Below, in pieces: positions 41,875-52,368 of a stretch of 64,000 bases of DNA (position 1 is the first letter of the stretch; each line of letters begins with the position of its first letter). Position numbers and translations under genes: made by a program. The notes below the pieces were generated by a model. It did not search any database, was not told the origin of the DNA, and saw nothing but the letters and a program-made list of their open reading frames with translations. The DNA is from Lachnospiraceae bacterium (GTDB lineage: Bacteria > Bacillota > Clostridia > Lachnospirales > Lachnospiraceae), in the NCBI GenBank assembly GCA_024690605.1, contig JAILOV010000016.1, positions 32,045 through 96,044 of the forward strand. Direction: 5' to 3'.

Positions 41875-44382
41875 ATGTTGGAAAAGAAGAAAGCGAAGAA
41901 TACGGACATTGTGACCAAACGGGAGGAGTTTGACAAGGAACTGTTCAAGCGGAGCGTTCTTTACAATGTCAAGACCCTTTTCCGAAAAACGATCGAGGAG
42001 GCGACGCCGCAGCAGGTTTTCCAGGCGGTTTCCTATGCCTTAAAGGATCAGATCGTTGACATGTGGATGACCTCGCAGCGCGCTTCGATTGAGCAGGATG
42101 TGAAGATCGTCTGGTACATGTCGATGGAGTTCCTGATGGGAAGAGCCCTCGGCAACAATCTGATCAACATGCGCGCCTATAAGGCGGTACGCGAGGCACT
42201 TGACGAGCTGGGCGTCGACATCAACGCCATCGAGGATCAGGAACCCGATCCGGCGCTGGGCAACGGCGGTCTGGGACGTCTGGCTGCCTGCTTCCTCGAC
42301 TCGCTGGCAACGCTTGGCTACATGGCTTACGGCTGCGGCATCCGCTATAAATACGGCATGTTCAGACAGAAGATCGAGGACGGCTACCAGGTTGAGATGC
42401 CGGACAACTGGCTGGAGAACGGCAATCCGTTTGAACTGGTGCGGCCGGAATACGCCAAGGAAGTGCGCTTCGGCGGCTATGTGGAATCCCACGCCGATGA
42501 GAACGGCCGGATCATCTTTGAGCACAAGGCTTATCAGGCGGTCAAGGCGGTGCCCTATGACCTGCCGGTCGTGGGCTACGGCAACGGCTTTGTCTCGACG
42601 CTCCGGATCTGGGACGCGCAGCCCATGGAACGCTTCCATCTGGATTCCTTTGACAAGGGTGACTATCAGAAGGCGGTCGAGGAGGCCAACCTCGCCAGCC
42701 AGCTCTGCGATGTTCTCTATCCCAATGACAACCATGTTTCCGGCAAGGAACTGCGCCTGAAGCAGCAGTACTTCTTCATTTCCGCGTCCGTGCAGGAGGC
42801 GGTCGACCGGTATCTCCGCCATCACAGGGACATCCGCAAGTTCTATGAGAAAAATGTGTTCCAGCTCAACGACACGCACCCGACCGTTGCGGTCGCCGAG
42901 CTCATGCGTGTCCTGATGGACGACCACGGGCTCACCTGGGATGAGGCCTGGAAGATCACAACGAAGACCTGCTGCTACACGAACCACACGATCATGGCGG
43001 AAGCGCTGGAGAAATGGCCGATCGATCTGTTCCAGCGGCTGCTCCCCCGCGTCTATCAGATCGTTGATGAGATCAACCGCCGGTTTGTCGACCAGATCGT
43101 CAAGAAGTACCAGTCGATCCCGTCGATGGATGTCTCGGAGAAGATCCGCAGCATGGCGATCCTCTATGACAATCAGGTGAAGATGGCGCATCTGGCGATC
43201 GCCGGCAGCTATTCCGTCAACGGCGTGGCGGCGCTTCACACGGAGATCCTGAAGAAGCAGACGCTTCGCGATTTCTATGAGATGACCCCCGCGAAGTTCA
43301 ACAACAAGACGAACGGCATCACGCAGCGCCGATTCCTCGCGCACGGCAACGAGCTGCTCGCGGACTGGCTGAATGAGAAGATCGGCGACGGCTGGATCAC
43401 CGACCTCTCGCAGCTTGCGAAACTCAAGGATTTTGTCGATGACCGCACGGCGCAGAAGGAGTTCATGGACATCAAGAGAAAGAACAAGAAGCGCCTCGCC
43501 AAGTATATCAAGAAGCACAACGGTATCGAGGTCGATCCCGATTCGATCTTCGACGTGCAGGTCAAGCGTCTTCATGAGTACAAGAGGCAGCTTCTGAACA
43601 TCCTGCACGTGATCCATATCTATGACATGATCAAGGATCATCCCGGAACGGATTATTTCCCGAAGACCTTTATCTTCGGCGCCAAGGCGGCCGCGGGCTA
43701 TGCCAACGCCAAGCTCACGATCAAGCTGATCAATTCCGTTGCGGAAGTCGTGAACAACGATCCGGCGGTCAACGACAAGCTGCGCGTAGTCTTCATCGAG
43801 GATTACCGCGTCTCCAACGCCGAGATCATCTTTGCGGCGGCCGACGTCTCGGAGCAGATCTCCACGGCGTCCAAGGAGGCCAGCGGCACCGGCAACATGA
43901 AGATGATGTTGAACGGCGCGGTCACGATCGGGACCATGGACGGCGCCAATGTGGAGATCGTCGGCGAGGTCGGTCAGGAGAACGCGTTCATCTTCGGTCT
44001 CACGTCGGATCAGGTCATCAGCTACGAGAACAACGGCGGCTACAATCCGGAGGAGATCTATCAGAAGAATCCCAATGTGCATCGCGTCCTCGATCAGCTG
44101 GTGGACGGCACCTTCTCGAAAGGCAATACCGAGCTGTTCCGGCCGCTCTACAACTCCCTGCTCAACACGATGAATTCCTCCAAAGCGGACACCTATTTCA
44201 TCCTCAAGGATTTTGAGGCCTACGCGGAGGCACAGCAGGAGGTCACGATCGCTTATAAGGACAAGAAGCGCTGGGCGAAGATGGCCATGATGAACACGGC
44301 CTGCGCCGGCAAGTTCTCCTCCGACCGCACCATTCAGGAATATGTGGATGATATTTGGCATTTGGAAAAGGTGAAATTATGA
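41875..44382 (+). CDS. glgP: Glycogen/maltodextrin phosphorylase
   Basis: [54 protein letters not shown]-site region [28 protein letters not shown]. Confidence 0.97.
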   Translation: MLEKKKAKNTDIVTKREEFDKELFKRSVLYNVKTLFRKTIEEATPQQVFQAVSYALKDQIVDMWMTSQRASIEQDVKIVWYMSMEFLMGRALGNNLINMRAYKAVREALDELGVDINAIEDQEPDPALGNGGLGRLAACFLDSLATLGYMAYGCGIRYKYGMFRQKIEDGYQVEMPDNWLENGNPFELVRPEYAKEVRFGGYVESHADENGRIIFEHKAYQAVKAVPYDLPVVGYGNGFVSTLRIWDAQPMERFHLDSFDKGDYQKAVEEANLASQLCDVLYPNDNHVSGKELRLKQQYFFISASVQEAVDRYLRHHRDIRKFYEKNVFQLNDTHPTVAVAELMRVLMDDHGLTWDEAWKITTKTCCYTNHTIMAEALEKWPIDLFQRLLPRVYQIVDEINRRFVDQIVKKYQSIPSMDVSEKIRSMAILYDNQVKMAHLAIAGSYSVNGVAALHTEILKKQTLRDFYEMTPAKFNNKTNGITQRRFLAHGNELLADWLNEKIGDGWITDLSQLAKLKDFVDDRTAQKEFMDIKRKNKKRLAKYIKKHNGIEVDPDSIFDVQVKRLHEYKRQLLNILHVIHIYDMIKDHPGTDYFPKTFIFGAKAAAGYANAKLTIKLINSVAEVVNNDPAVNDKLRVVFIEDYRVSNAEIIFAAADVSEQISTASKEASGTGNMKMMLNGAVTIGTMDGANVEIVGEVGQENAFIFGLTSDQVISYENNGGYNPEEIYQKNPNVHRVLDQLVDGTFSKGNTELFRPLYNSLLNTMNSSKADTYFILKDFEAYAEAQQEVTIAYKDKKRWAKMAMMNTACAGKFSSDRTIQEYVDDIWHLEKVKL

Positions 44383-46706
44383 CTTCAGTTCAAACACTGG
44401 AAGAGGGCAGAGGCGCCTGGCTCATCGACGGCTATGTGCTCGTTGAGGACGGGCCGGAGGCGGAAAGTATCATCACCGGACGAACCGGTGCGCCGATGGA
44501 CAAAGAGCGGGCGCGCAAAAACACGATCGCCTGGGAGATCCTGTCCGCACACAACCGGAACGAAGGGGAGGACAGGGACGAAAACCTGAAGATCCGCTTC
44601 GACAAGCTGACCTCCCATGACATCACCTTTGTCGGCATCATCCAGACAGCGCGCGCGTCGGGCCTTGAGCGGTTTCCGATGCCCTATGTGCTGACCAACT
44701 GCCACAATTCCCTCTGCGCGGTCGGCGGGACGATCAATGAGGACGATCATGTCTTCGGTCTGTCCGCGGCAAAAAAATACGGCGGGGTCTATGTGCCGCC
44801 GCATCAGGCGGTCATCCACCAGTTTGCGCGGGAGATGCTCGCCACGGGCGGCGGGATGATCCTCGGAAGTGATTCCCACACCCGCTACGGAGCGCTCGGT
44901 ACCATGGCGGTCGGCGAAGGCGGTCCCGAGCTCGTGAAGCAGCTGTTGAAGCAGACCTGGGATGTGAAGCGTCCCGAGGTGGTCGCGGTCTGGCTGGAGG
45001 GCGAGCCGGTGAAGGGCGTGGGGCCGCAGGACGTGGCGCTCGCGATCATCGGTGAGGTCTTTGCCTCCGGCTATGTCAAGAACCGGGTCATGGAGTTTGT
45101 CGGACCCGGCGTGGAAAATCTGTCGGCGGATTTCCGCATCGGCGTCGACGTGATGACGACCGAGACGACCTGCCTGTCCTCGATCTGGCAGACGGATGAC
45201 CGGATCCGGGAATTCTATGAGATCCACGGCCGTGAGGGCGATTATAAGGAGCTCCGCCCGGGCGATGTCGCCTATTATGACGGTCTGGTGCGCGTCGATC
45301 TCTCGGCGATCCGGCCGATGATCGCCATGCCGTTCCATCCGAGCAATGTCTGCACGATCGACGAACTGAACGCGAACCCCGAGGAGATCCTGGCGGAAGC
45401 GGAGGATCGCGCGAGAGTGAGCTTCGGCAAGGATGTGCAGTTCTCGCTCCGCGACAAGCTCGCGGACGGGAAGATCCGCGTGGATCAGGGGATCATCGCG
45501 GGCTGCGCGGGCGGCGGCTTTGAAAACATCTGTGCGGCGGCGGACATTCTGAAGGGACACGACATCGGCAACGATGCGTTCACGCTGTCGGTCTATCCGG
45601 CATCGGTGCCGATCTATATGGAACTGATCAGGAACGGAGCGGCCGCGGAGATCCTGGAGACCGGCGCGATCCTGAAAACGGCGTTCTGCGGTCCCTGCTT
45701 CGGTGCCGGCGACACGCCGTCCAACAACGCTTTTTCCATCCGTCATTCGACGAGGAATTTCCCGAACCGCGAGGGTTCGAAGATCCAGAACGGGCAGATC
45801 GCTTCGGTCGCTCTGATGGATGCGCGCTCGATCGCCGCGACGGCGGCGAACCGGGGCATCCTCACACCGGCAACGGCGTTTGACGGGGAATTCCGCGGAA
45901 GAACCTATCATTTTGACGCGGAAATCTATAAGAACCGCGTGTTTGATTCGCACGGCAACGCGGAAACCGGTACGGAGCTGGTGTTGGGTCCCAACATCAA
46001 GGACTGGCCGGAGATGGTGAAGCTCACGGACAACCTGCTCCTCAGGGTGGTCTCGGAGATCCACGATCCGGTGACCACAACGGATGAGCTCATTCCCTCC
46101 GGGGAGACTTCCTCCTATCGCTCCAACCCGCTGGGACTTGCGGAATTCACGCTTTCCCGCAAGGATCCCGACTATGTCGGACGGGCAAAGGCGGTCTACG
46201 CGGAGGAGAAAAAGCGCAGGGAGAATGCGCCTTTCGCTTCGATGGAGGCATCCGTGGCCGCGGCGGCGGAAACGATCCGCCGGGAATATCCCGATGTGAC
46301 GCCGGAGAACACGGGCATCGGTTCCACGATCTATGCCGTAAAGCCGGGAGACGGATCCGCCAGAGAGCAGGCGGCCTCCTGTCAGAAGGTGCTCGGCGGC
46401 TGGGCGAACATCGCCAACGAATACGCGACGAAGCGCTACCGCTCCAATCTGATCAACTGGGGCATGCTGCCGTTCCTGATCCCCGAGGGAGATCTGCCGT
46501 TTAAGAACATGGACTACCTGTTCCTGCCGCAGATCCGGCAGGCGGTCCTCGATAAACAGGAGGAGATCAGCGCCTTTGCCGTACAGGGCGACAAGCTCGT
46601 CCCGTTCACGTTGAAACTTGGCGATCTCACGGATGAGGAGCGTCAGATCATTCTCGACGGATGCCTGATCAACTACAACAACACGTTATTGCAGGCGGCG
46701 GGATGA
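44379..46706 (+). CDS. Aconitase-superfamily hydratase (YbhJ-like)
   Basis: [103 protein letters not shown]. Start overlaps the glgP stop (ATGA). Confidence 0.9.
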   Translation: MTSVQTLEEGRGAWLIDGYVLVEDGPEAESIITGRTGAPMDKERARKNTIAWEILSAHNRNEGEDRDENLKIRFDKLTSHDITFVGIIQTARASGLERFPMPYVLTNCHNSLCAVGGTINEDDHVFGLSAAKKYGGVYVPPHQAVIHQFAREMLATGGGMILGSDSHTRYGALGTMAVGEGGPELVKQLLKQTWDVKRPEVVAVWLEGEPVKGVGPQDVALAIIGEVFASGYVKNRVMEFVGPGVENLSADFRIGVDVMTTETTCLSSIWQTDDRIREFYEIHGREGDYKELRPGDVAYYDGLVRVDLSAIRPMIAMPFHPSNVCTIDELNANPEEILAEAEDRARVSFGKDVQFSLRDKLADGKIRVDQGIIAGCAGGGFENICAAADILKGHDIGNDAFTLSVYPASVPIYMELIRNGAAAEILETGAILKTAFCGPCFGAGDTPSNNAFSIRHSTRNFPNREGSKIQNGQIASVALMDARSIAATAANRGILTPATAFDGEFRGRTYHFDAEIYKNRVFDSHGNAETGTELVLGPNIKDWPEMVKLTDNLLLRVVSEIHDPVTTTDELIPSGETSSYRSNPLGLAEFTLSRKDPDYVGRAKAVYAEEKKRRENAPFASMEASVAAAAETIRREYPDVTPENTGIGSTIYAVKPGDGSAREQAASCQKVLGGWANIANEYATKRYRSNLINWGMLPFLIPEGDLPFKNMDYLFLPQIRQAVLDKQEEISAFAVQGDKLVPFTLKLGDLTDEERQIILDGCLINYNNTLLQAAG

Positions 46707-48352
46707 GGCTTTTTCCGCCGGCAAGAAGGGTAACAGCTGTTATTATATGCGCCGCACTGACGGCTGCCCTTGCCGGGTGCGGAAAAACGGTGACCCTGCG
46801 CGCGGATTCCGCCGCGGAGGAAACAGGCGGCGACGCCCCGGCGGCACAGGCCGGATCGGCGGAGGAAACAGGTGATAAGGAGCAGAGGCAGACCGCCTCT
46901 GCTTTCTCCATGTCGGCCGACCGGTTTTACAAAAGGCAGATACCGGGGATCCTGATCGATCAGAACGGTTATGCGGCGGAGGAGATGAAGATCGCGGTCT
47001 TCTGCGGTGAGACGCTTCCGGCGGCTTTTGAAGTGCGGGACGACGAAACGGATGCCGTGGTCTGGACCGGCGAACTGCGTGCCAGATCCCGTTCCGAGGA
47101 CGGAAAGCTCCAGCTGGCGACCGGTGATTTCACGCAGTTTTCCGAGGACGGACGTTACTATCTCTACGCGCAGCGTCTGGGGGAGTCCTGCAGCTTTACC
47201 GTCGGCGGGACGACGCACGAAACGCTTTTGGAGAATCTCCAGAAACGCTACTATTTCAACCGCTGCGGGATCTCCCTGACGGAGGAATACGCCGGCGAAC
47301 ACGCGCACGGCGTCTGTCACAGCACGGACGCGACACTCGCGGGGGACGCGAAGACGCTGATCGATGTGACCGGCGGCTGGCACATGAATGAGCGCGCGGA
47401 CCGGTTCGCGGTCTCCGCGGCGGAGATCGTGGAAAACCTGCTGCTGGCCTATGAACTCAATCCGGACGCCTTTGGCGATGATACGGGGATACCGGAGAGC
47501 GGCAACGGGGTGCCGGATGTGCTGGATGAGGCGAGAGTCGGGATCTCCTGGCTTTTGAAGATGCAGAACGCGAAGACGGGGGGCGTGTATGCCTCGGCGC
47601 TGACAAGGACCGGCATCGACGGAAATCTGGCCAATGCCTCCGTGGAGGTGCAGCCGGTCAGCCGTGAGGCGACCATCGCCTTTGCCTCGGCGCTGGCCAA
47701 ATTCAGCTACAGCTACCGGCATTTTGACAGCACCCTCGCAACGACCTGTCTGCGTGCGTCCGACCGCGCATTCGGCAGTTATCTGCAGTCGCTTTCGGCC
47801 GACATGTCCGCGGATGACGAGGCTTTTACCGCGGCGGCCGAGCTCTATCGCGCGACCGGCGGGCAGGAGTACCGCGAGATCCTCGAAGCGTTCTTCGCGG
47901 CGGAGGATTTTTTTGACCGCGCGATCACCGAACCCCATCTGTTCTTCGGGACGGTGACTTATCTGCAGACCGGACAGGCCGTTGATTTCGGTGTGTCGGA
48001 CAGACTGATGAAGGCGCTGACGCTCACGGCGGAGGCGGTGGCGGCCGATTCCAACCGGTCGATCTACGGCGCTGCCTTTGACGGGACGGACGAGGAGCAG
48101 ACGGTCACAACGCTCCTCCATGACATGCGGATCCTGGCGGTCAGCGATCATGTCAGCTACAGCTACGAATACACGAAGCTTTTGTCGGAGCATCTGCACG
48201 CCCTGTGCGGCCGCAATCCGGAAGCCGGGAACTATCTGTCGGGTTTTTCCGGAGATGCCGCGACAGCCGGATATCCGGGCGTGCTGAATCAGCCGGTGGA
48301 AAACGCGGCACTGGCGGCTGCGGTCGCCATGCTGCTGGCAGAGGGGTACTAG
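46703..48352 (+). CDS. GH9-like lipoprotein (probable pseudoenzyme)
   Basis: Lipobox [11 protein letters not shown]; CelD_N-like [23 protein letters not shown]9 fold segment [68 protein letters not shown]. Start overlaps the hydratase stop. Confidence 0.8.
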   Translation: MRLFPPARRVTAVIICAALTAALAGCGKTVTLRADSAAEETGGDAPAAQAGSAEETGDKEQRQTASAFSMSADRFYKRQIPGILIDQNGYAAEEMKIAVFCGETLPAAFEVRDDETDAVVWTGELRARSRSEDGKLQLATGDFTQFSEDGRYYLYAQRLGESCSFTVGGTTHETLLENLQKRYYFNRCGISLTEEYAGEHAHGVCHSTDATLAGDAKTLIDVTGGWHMNERADRFAVSAAEIVENLLLAYELNPDAFGDDTGIPESGNGVPDVLDEARVGISWLLKMQNAKTGGVYASALTRTGIDGNLANASVEVQPVSREATIAFASALAKFSYSYRHFDSTLATTCLRASDRAFGSYLQSLSADMSADDEAFTAAAELYRATGGQEYREILEAFFAAEDFFDRAITEPHLFFGTVTYLQTGQAVDFGVSDRLMKALTLTAEAVAADSNRSIYGAAFDGTDEEQTVTTLLHDMRILAVSDHVSYSYEYTKLLSEHLHALCGRNPEAGNYLSGFSGDAATAGYPGVLNQPVENAALAAAVAMLLAEGY

Positions 48353-48353
48353 G

Positions 48354-49196
48354 ATGACGGTTGAGATCGACGGCCTGAAGATCCATTACCGGGACGAGGG
48401 AAGCCACAGGGACGGACAGCCCGCGCTCGTGCTGCTGCACGGATGGGGGGCCAACACGGAGCTGTTTGACGGCATCTACCGGCTGGCTTCCTCCCGCTAC
48501 CGCGTGATCGGTCCGGATTTTCCGGGCGCCGGACAGAGCGAAGAGCCGGCGGAGCCGATGGATGTTGATGATTATGTCACTTTTGTGAAGAAGTTTCTCG
48601 CCACGGTCGCACCCGAGGAGCGGGAGATCATCTTCCTCGGGCACAGCCACGGCGGACGGGTGCTGATCCGTCTGGCGGCGGGAATGGCGGGGTCGACGGC
48701 AGATGCTGTATCGACCGAACCGGTCAACACAAGATCCGGTGGCTTTTCGATCCCGAAGATGATCCTGGTGGACAGCGCCGGGATCGTGCCGGTGAAGACC
48801 GGGGAACAGAACCGGAAGACGGCGAGATACAAACGGTATAAGGCGATCCTGACAAAAAGCGGCATCGCAAAGCTGTTTCCCGGTGCGCTGGATGCGCTGC
48901 AGAAGAAGTTCGGTTCGGCGGACTATGCGGCGGCTTCGCCTGTCATGCGACAGACCATGGTGCGGGTCGTGAACACCGATCTGACGGATCAGATGCCGTC
49001 CGTCAAAATGCCGGTGCTCCTGATCTGGGGGGATGCCGATACGGCGACGCCGATCGCCGACGGGAAGCGCATGGAGGAGCTCATGCCGGAGGCGGGACTC
49101 GCGGTGATCCCGGGGGCCGGCCACTTCTCTTTCCTGGACAATCCGGTCCTGTTCGGCCGCATCCTGGGAAGTTTTCTGGAGATCGACAATCTGTGA
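48354..49196 (+). CDS. Alpha/beta hydrolase
   Basis: LVLLHGWGANTELFDGIY, nucleophile elbow GHSHGG, C-terminal VIPGAGHFSFLDNP. Confidence 0.92.
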   Translation: MTVEIDGLKIHYRDEGSHRDGQPALVLLHGWGANTELFDGIYRLASSRYRVIGPDFPGAGQSEEPAEPMDVDDYVTFVKKFLATVAPEEREIIFLGHSHGGRVLIRLAAGMAGSTADAVSTEPVNTRSGGFSIPKMILVDSAGIVPVKTGEQNRKTARYKRYKAILTKSGIAKLFPGALDALQKKFGSADYAAASPVMRQTMVRVVNTDLTDQMPSVKMPVLLIWGDADTATPIADGKRMEELMPEAGLAVIPGAGHFSFLDNPVLFGRILGSFLEIDNL

Positions 49197-49207
49197 AGAG
49201 GTAGGGA

Positions 49208-50944
49208 ATGCTTATGGAAACAGCAGACGGAGTCATCGGCGTGTTCCGGTTCGGGCAGGGGGTGCTGCTCGCGCTCCATATCGTGCTGCCCTTTGCGGCG
49301 ATCCTGCTGGGATGCCGCCATTATCTGCACATGCTGCAGCTTTCCTCCTATCAGTTTCAGGGATTTTTCCGCTACTTCAAAACACATAAGCCCTTTACGG
49401 TCTTCCATGCGGCCGCGTTTCTGCTGCTTCTGTGGGCGGCCTGCGCCGGCGGCGATCCGTTCATCCTGCGGATCCTGTGCGTTCTGGCGGTGTCGGTCTG
49501 GGGGATCGTGCTCTTTCGCCCGCGGCCCGCGAAAAAGAAGTTTGTGGTGACCCTGCGGGTAGGGCGGCTGATCGCCATCCTGGCCCTGCTCTGGCTCGTG
49601 TTTCTCCTGCTGACAGCAGCTGCGGGAAGCCGCGGAACCGGCGGCTGGGCCTTCCTGCATCCGTTCTTCCTGGCACTCCTGCCGCTTTTTGTCGCGCTGG
49701 CCAATCTGATCGCGCTTCCGGTGGAGAAGGCGGTGCGGCAGTGGTATATCGACGACGCGAAGCGGATGCTGCGGGAACATTCGGGACTCCGGATCATCGG
49801 CATCACGGGAAGCTTCGGCAAGACCAGCGTCAAGCATTATCTCACGACTATGCTAGCGGAACGCTACGCGGTGCTCATGACACCGGGCAGCTTCAACACG
49901 CCGATGGGCGTTGTGCGCACGATCCGTGAGCAGTTAAAGCCCACCCATGAGATCTTTGTGTGCGAGATGGGCGCACGGCACGTCGGGGACATCCGGGAGA
50001 TCTGCGACATCGTGCATCCGCATGACGGCGTGCTCACGGCCATCGGCGACCAGCATCTGGAGACCTTTCACACGAGGGAAAACATCATCCGCACGAAGCA
50101 TGAGCTTCTTGACGCGGTCGAGGAAGCCGCTTCCGGGAAAGCACCGCAGGACATGAGAATGGAGGGAGCAGCCTTCGAAGCGGATGCAAGGTATCTGAAA
50201 TTCATTAACGGCGATGACGAGATCATCGCCGCGAACAGAAAATACGCGGACGCGATCACCTATGGCCTGCAGGCGGGATGTGACTATCGCGGGGAGATCC
50301 TGTCGGTCGGCGTGCAGGGGACGACCTTCCGCGTGACGATGCCGGCCGCCGGGGCGGGGACATCCGGCGCGGACGCTGCCGCCGACGGCACGGAAACCGC
50401 GGAATTCACGATCCCGCTTGTCGGACAGCACAACGTGGTCAACGCGATCGGCGCGATCGCCGTCGCCCGCACGCTGGGCGTCCCGCTCAACAAGCTTAAG
50501 ATGGCGGCCAGGCGTCTGCAGCCCGCGGCCCACCGTCTGGAGATCAAAAAGGTCCCCTACGGAGCGATCCTGGATGACGCCTACAATTCCAATCCCGCGG
50601 GTGCGGAGGCGGCCCTGGGCGCACTGGCTGCGATCGCGCAGAACGACGGCGCGGAGCCGATGCTGAAGATCCTGGTCACCCCCGGCATGGTCGAGCTCGG
50701 GGAGAAACAGGCGGAGTATAACAAAGCCTTTGGCGCGCAGGCGGCAGCGGTCTGCGATTATATCCTGACCGTCGGGTGGACGAACAGTGACGCGATCCGC
50801 GAGGGTGCTCTGGGCGCGGGATTTTCGCAGGACAGGATTTTTATGTGCACGGCGCTCGCCGAGGCGATGACAAAGATGACGGCACTGGAAGCCGGCAGAA
50901 AGCGTGTGATCCTCATGGAGAACGATCTGCCGGACGATTATTGA
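49208..50944 (+). CDS. murF: Membrane-anchored Mur ligase (MurF-like)
   Basis: N-terminal hydrophobic segments followed by GITGSFGKTSVKHYLTTML, TPGSFNTPMGVVRTI, EMGARHVGDI, DDAYNSNPAGAEAAL, GMVELGEKQAEYN. Confidence 0.88.
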   Translation: MLMETADGVIGVFRFGQGVLLALHIVLPFAAILLGCRHYLHMLQLSSYQFQGFFRYFKTHKPFTVFHAAAFLLLLWAACAGGDPFILRILCVLAVSVWGIVLFRPRPAKKKFVVTLRVGRLIAILALLWLVFLLLTAAAGSRGTGGWAFLHPFFLALLPLFVALANLIALPVEKAVRQWYIDDAKRMLREHSGLRIIGITGSFGKTSVKHYLTTMLAERYAVLMTPGSFNTPMGVVRTIREQLKPTHEIFVCEMGARHVGDIREICDIVHPHDGVLTAIGDQHLETFHTRENIIRTKHELLDAVEEAASGKAPQDMRMEGAAFEADARYLKFINGDDEIIAANRKYADAITYGLQAGCDYRGEILSVGVQGTTFRVTMPAAGAGTSGADAAADGTETAEFTIPLVGQHNVVNAIGAIAVARTLGVPLNKLKMAARRLQPAAHRLEIKKVPYGAILDDAYNSNPAGAEAALGALAAIAQNDGAEPMLKILVTPGMVELGEKQAEYNKAFGAQAAAVCDYILTVGWTNSDAIREGALGAGFSQDRIFMCTALAEAMTKMTALEAGRKRVILMENDLPDDY

Positions 50945-50962
50945 GAAAACGGGAGGACAGCC

Positions 50963-51475
50963 ATGGGACGCCGATCGGGAAGAGAGGACAGGAGCATCTA
51001 TCTGCAGTGCAGGGAGGAGGCCGGCATGACACGCGCGCAGGCGAGCGAGGCGCTGGAATTCATCTCCGAAAGCCGGCTGGAGAAGATCGAGACCGGTAAG
51101 ACGCCGGCGCAGCCTGAGGACATCCTTGCGATGGCAAGAGCCTACCGGCGCCCGGATCTCTGCAATCAGTACTGCGCGCACACCTGCCCGATCGGGGTCA
51201 AGACCGTTCCCGAGGTGAAGCCCAGGGGACTTTCCCAGATCGTCCTCGGCATGCTTGCCAATCTCAACGCGCTGGAAAAGGAAAAGGAACGGCTGATCGA
51301 GATCACGGAGGATGAGCGCATATCGGACGATGAATTGTCCGATTTTGTGCGGATCCAGTCGGAACTTGACCGGATCGCGCTGACCGTGGAATCTCTCCGG
51401 CTGTGGGTCAACCAGACCATCGCGCAGGGCGGGCTGGATGAGGAGAAGCTGGATCATCTGCGTGAAAAGGGCTGA
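50963..51475 (+). CDS. HTH (XRE-like) domain protein
   Basis: YLQCREEAGMTRAQASEALEFISESRLEKIETGKTPAQPEDILAMARAYRRPDLCNQYCAHTCPIG. Confidence 0.75.
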   Translation: MGRRSGREDRSIYLQCREEAGMTRAQASEALEFISESRLEKIETGKTPAQPEDILAMARAYRRPDLCNQYCAHTCPIGVKTVPEVKPRGLSQIVLGMLANLNALEKEKERLIEITEDERISDDELSDFVRIQSELDRIALTVESLRLWVNQTIAQGGLDEEKLDHLREKG

Positions 51476-51610
51476 AAAGTCCGGATTCTGTCACAATGCA
51501 CAAAAAAATCCGCAAATCTGTCAATCTTTTGTTCAAAAAGTAAAAAATGTGCTTGTCGAAGTAAAATTTTTCCATTCTCATTGCCGGTCTGTTCGTTTAT
51601 CATTCAGACT

Positions 51611-52189
51611 ATGGACGTTTTCGGGTTTCACAAATCAGCGGGATCAGAGAAGAGAAGAGCAGCCCGCGCGGTCATCATCGGGATTCTGTGTGTGCTTCTC
51701 CTCGGCGGATGCGGCGCGAAGACACAGCGATGGGCCTATATCCATGAACCCGATAAGGAGATCCTGTCCCTGTCCTCCGACGGCAAGGCCGTTTTCAAGG
51801 ATGTGAAATACACCTATACCAAGGATGACAGCAGGATCACCCTGACGGATGCGTCGGGAAACGCGGAGGACCACCGCTATTATATGGACGGCGACCAGAT
51901 GGTCTTCTACGAGCGTTCCGTCTACACGCTGGACGAAGGGACCGCGGGCGACGGGATCGTCGGTGTGTGGAAGAACGGCAAGAGTGAATATGAATTCACC
52001 GCAAAGGGAACCTTCAACGAGGACAACGCATTTTTCGGTCACTACGAAGTTGATGAACAGGCGGGGACCATTCAGTTCATGTATGACGCTCCGTTACAGG
52101 ACGCGCTTCTGTACTACGAACTGGACAGTGACGGAAAACAGCTCACGATCGATTATCCGTGGCCGATGATGGAGTGTCCGGCCAAATAA
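51611..52189 (+). CDS. Putative lipoprotein of unknown function
   Basis: VIIGILCVLLLGGCGAKTQRWAY lipobox followed by a beta-rich repeat-like body; likely start ATG 51611. Confidence 0.75.
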   Translation: MDVFGFHKSAGSEKRRAARAVIIGILCVLLLGGCGAKTQRWAYIHEPDKEILSLSSDGKAVFKDVKYTYTKDDSRITLTDASGNAEDHRYYMDGDQMVFYERSVYTLDEGTAGDGIVGVWKNGKSEYEFTAKGTFNEDNAFFGHYEVDEQAGTIQFMYDAPLQDALLYYELDSDGKQLTIDYPWPMMECPAK

Positions 52190-52198
52190 CAGGATCAA

Positions 52199-52340
52199 AA
52201 GCGGGAAACCGCTTGCGATAAAGACGGCAGACTGCCGTCGGAAACCAATATCTGGGGCGTGCTTCACAAAGCACAGCGATCCGCGGCGAGCCCGGATCGT
52301 GACACCGGAAGGCGGAACGTAAGATCCGCCCATGGCCCCG
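52199..52340 (+). ncRNA. Candidate structured leader RNA / cis-regulatory element upstream of a sugar ABC operon
   Basis: Five consecutive perfect or near-perfect hairpins (52199-52214, 52223-52239, 52259-52274, 52278-52298, 52311-52330) and a closing helix GGGGC (52254-52258)/GCCCC (52335-52339) around the last three. Confidence 0.6.
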
Positions 52341-52368
52341 CAACAAGTGCTCGTCATGGAGGAACATT

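Noticed and set aside
52199-52340. Leader as SRP RNA, tmRNA, RNase P RNA, cobalamin or c-di-GMP-I riboswitch
   Set aside because: Diagnostic conserved sequences of these classes, as I know them, are not present; a short CCGGAAGG resemblance to SRP is isolated.
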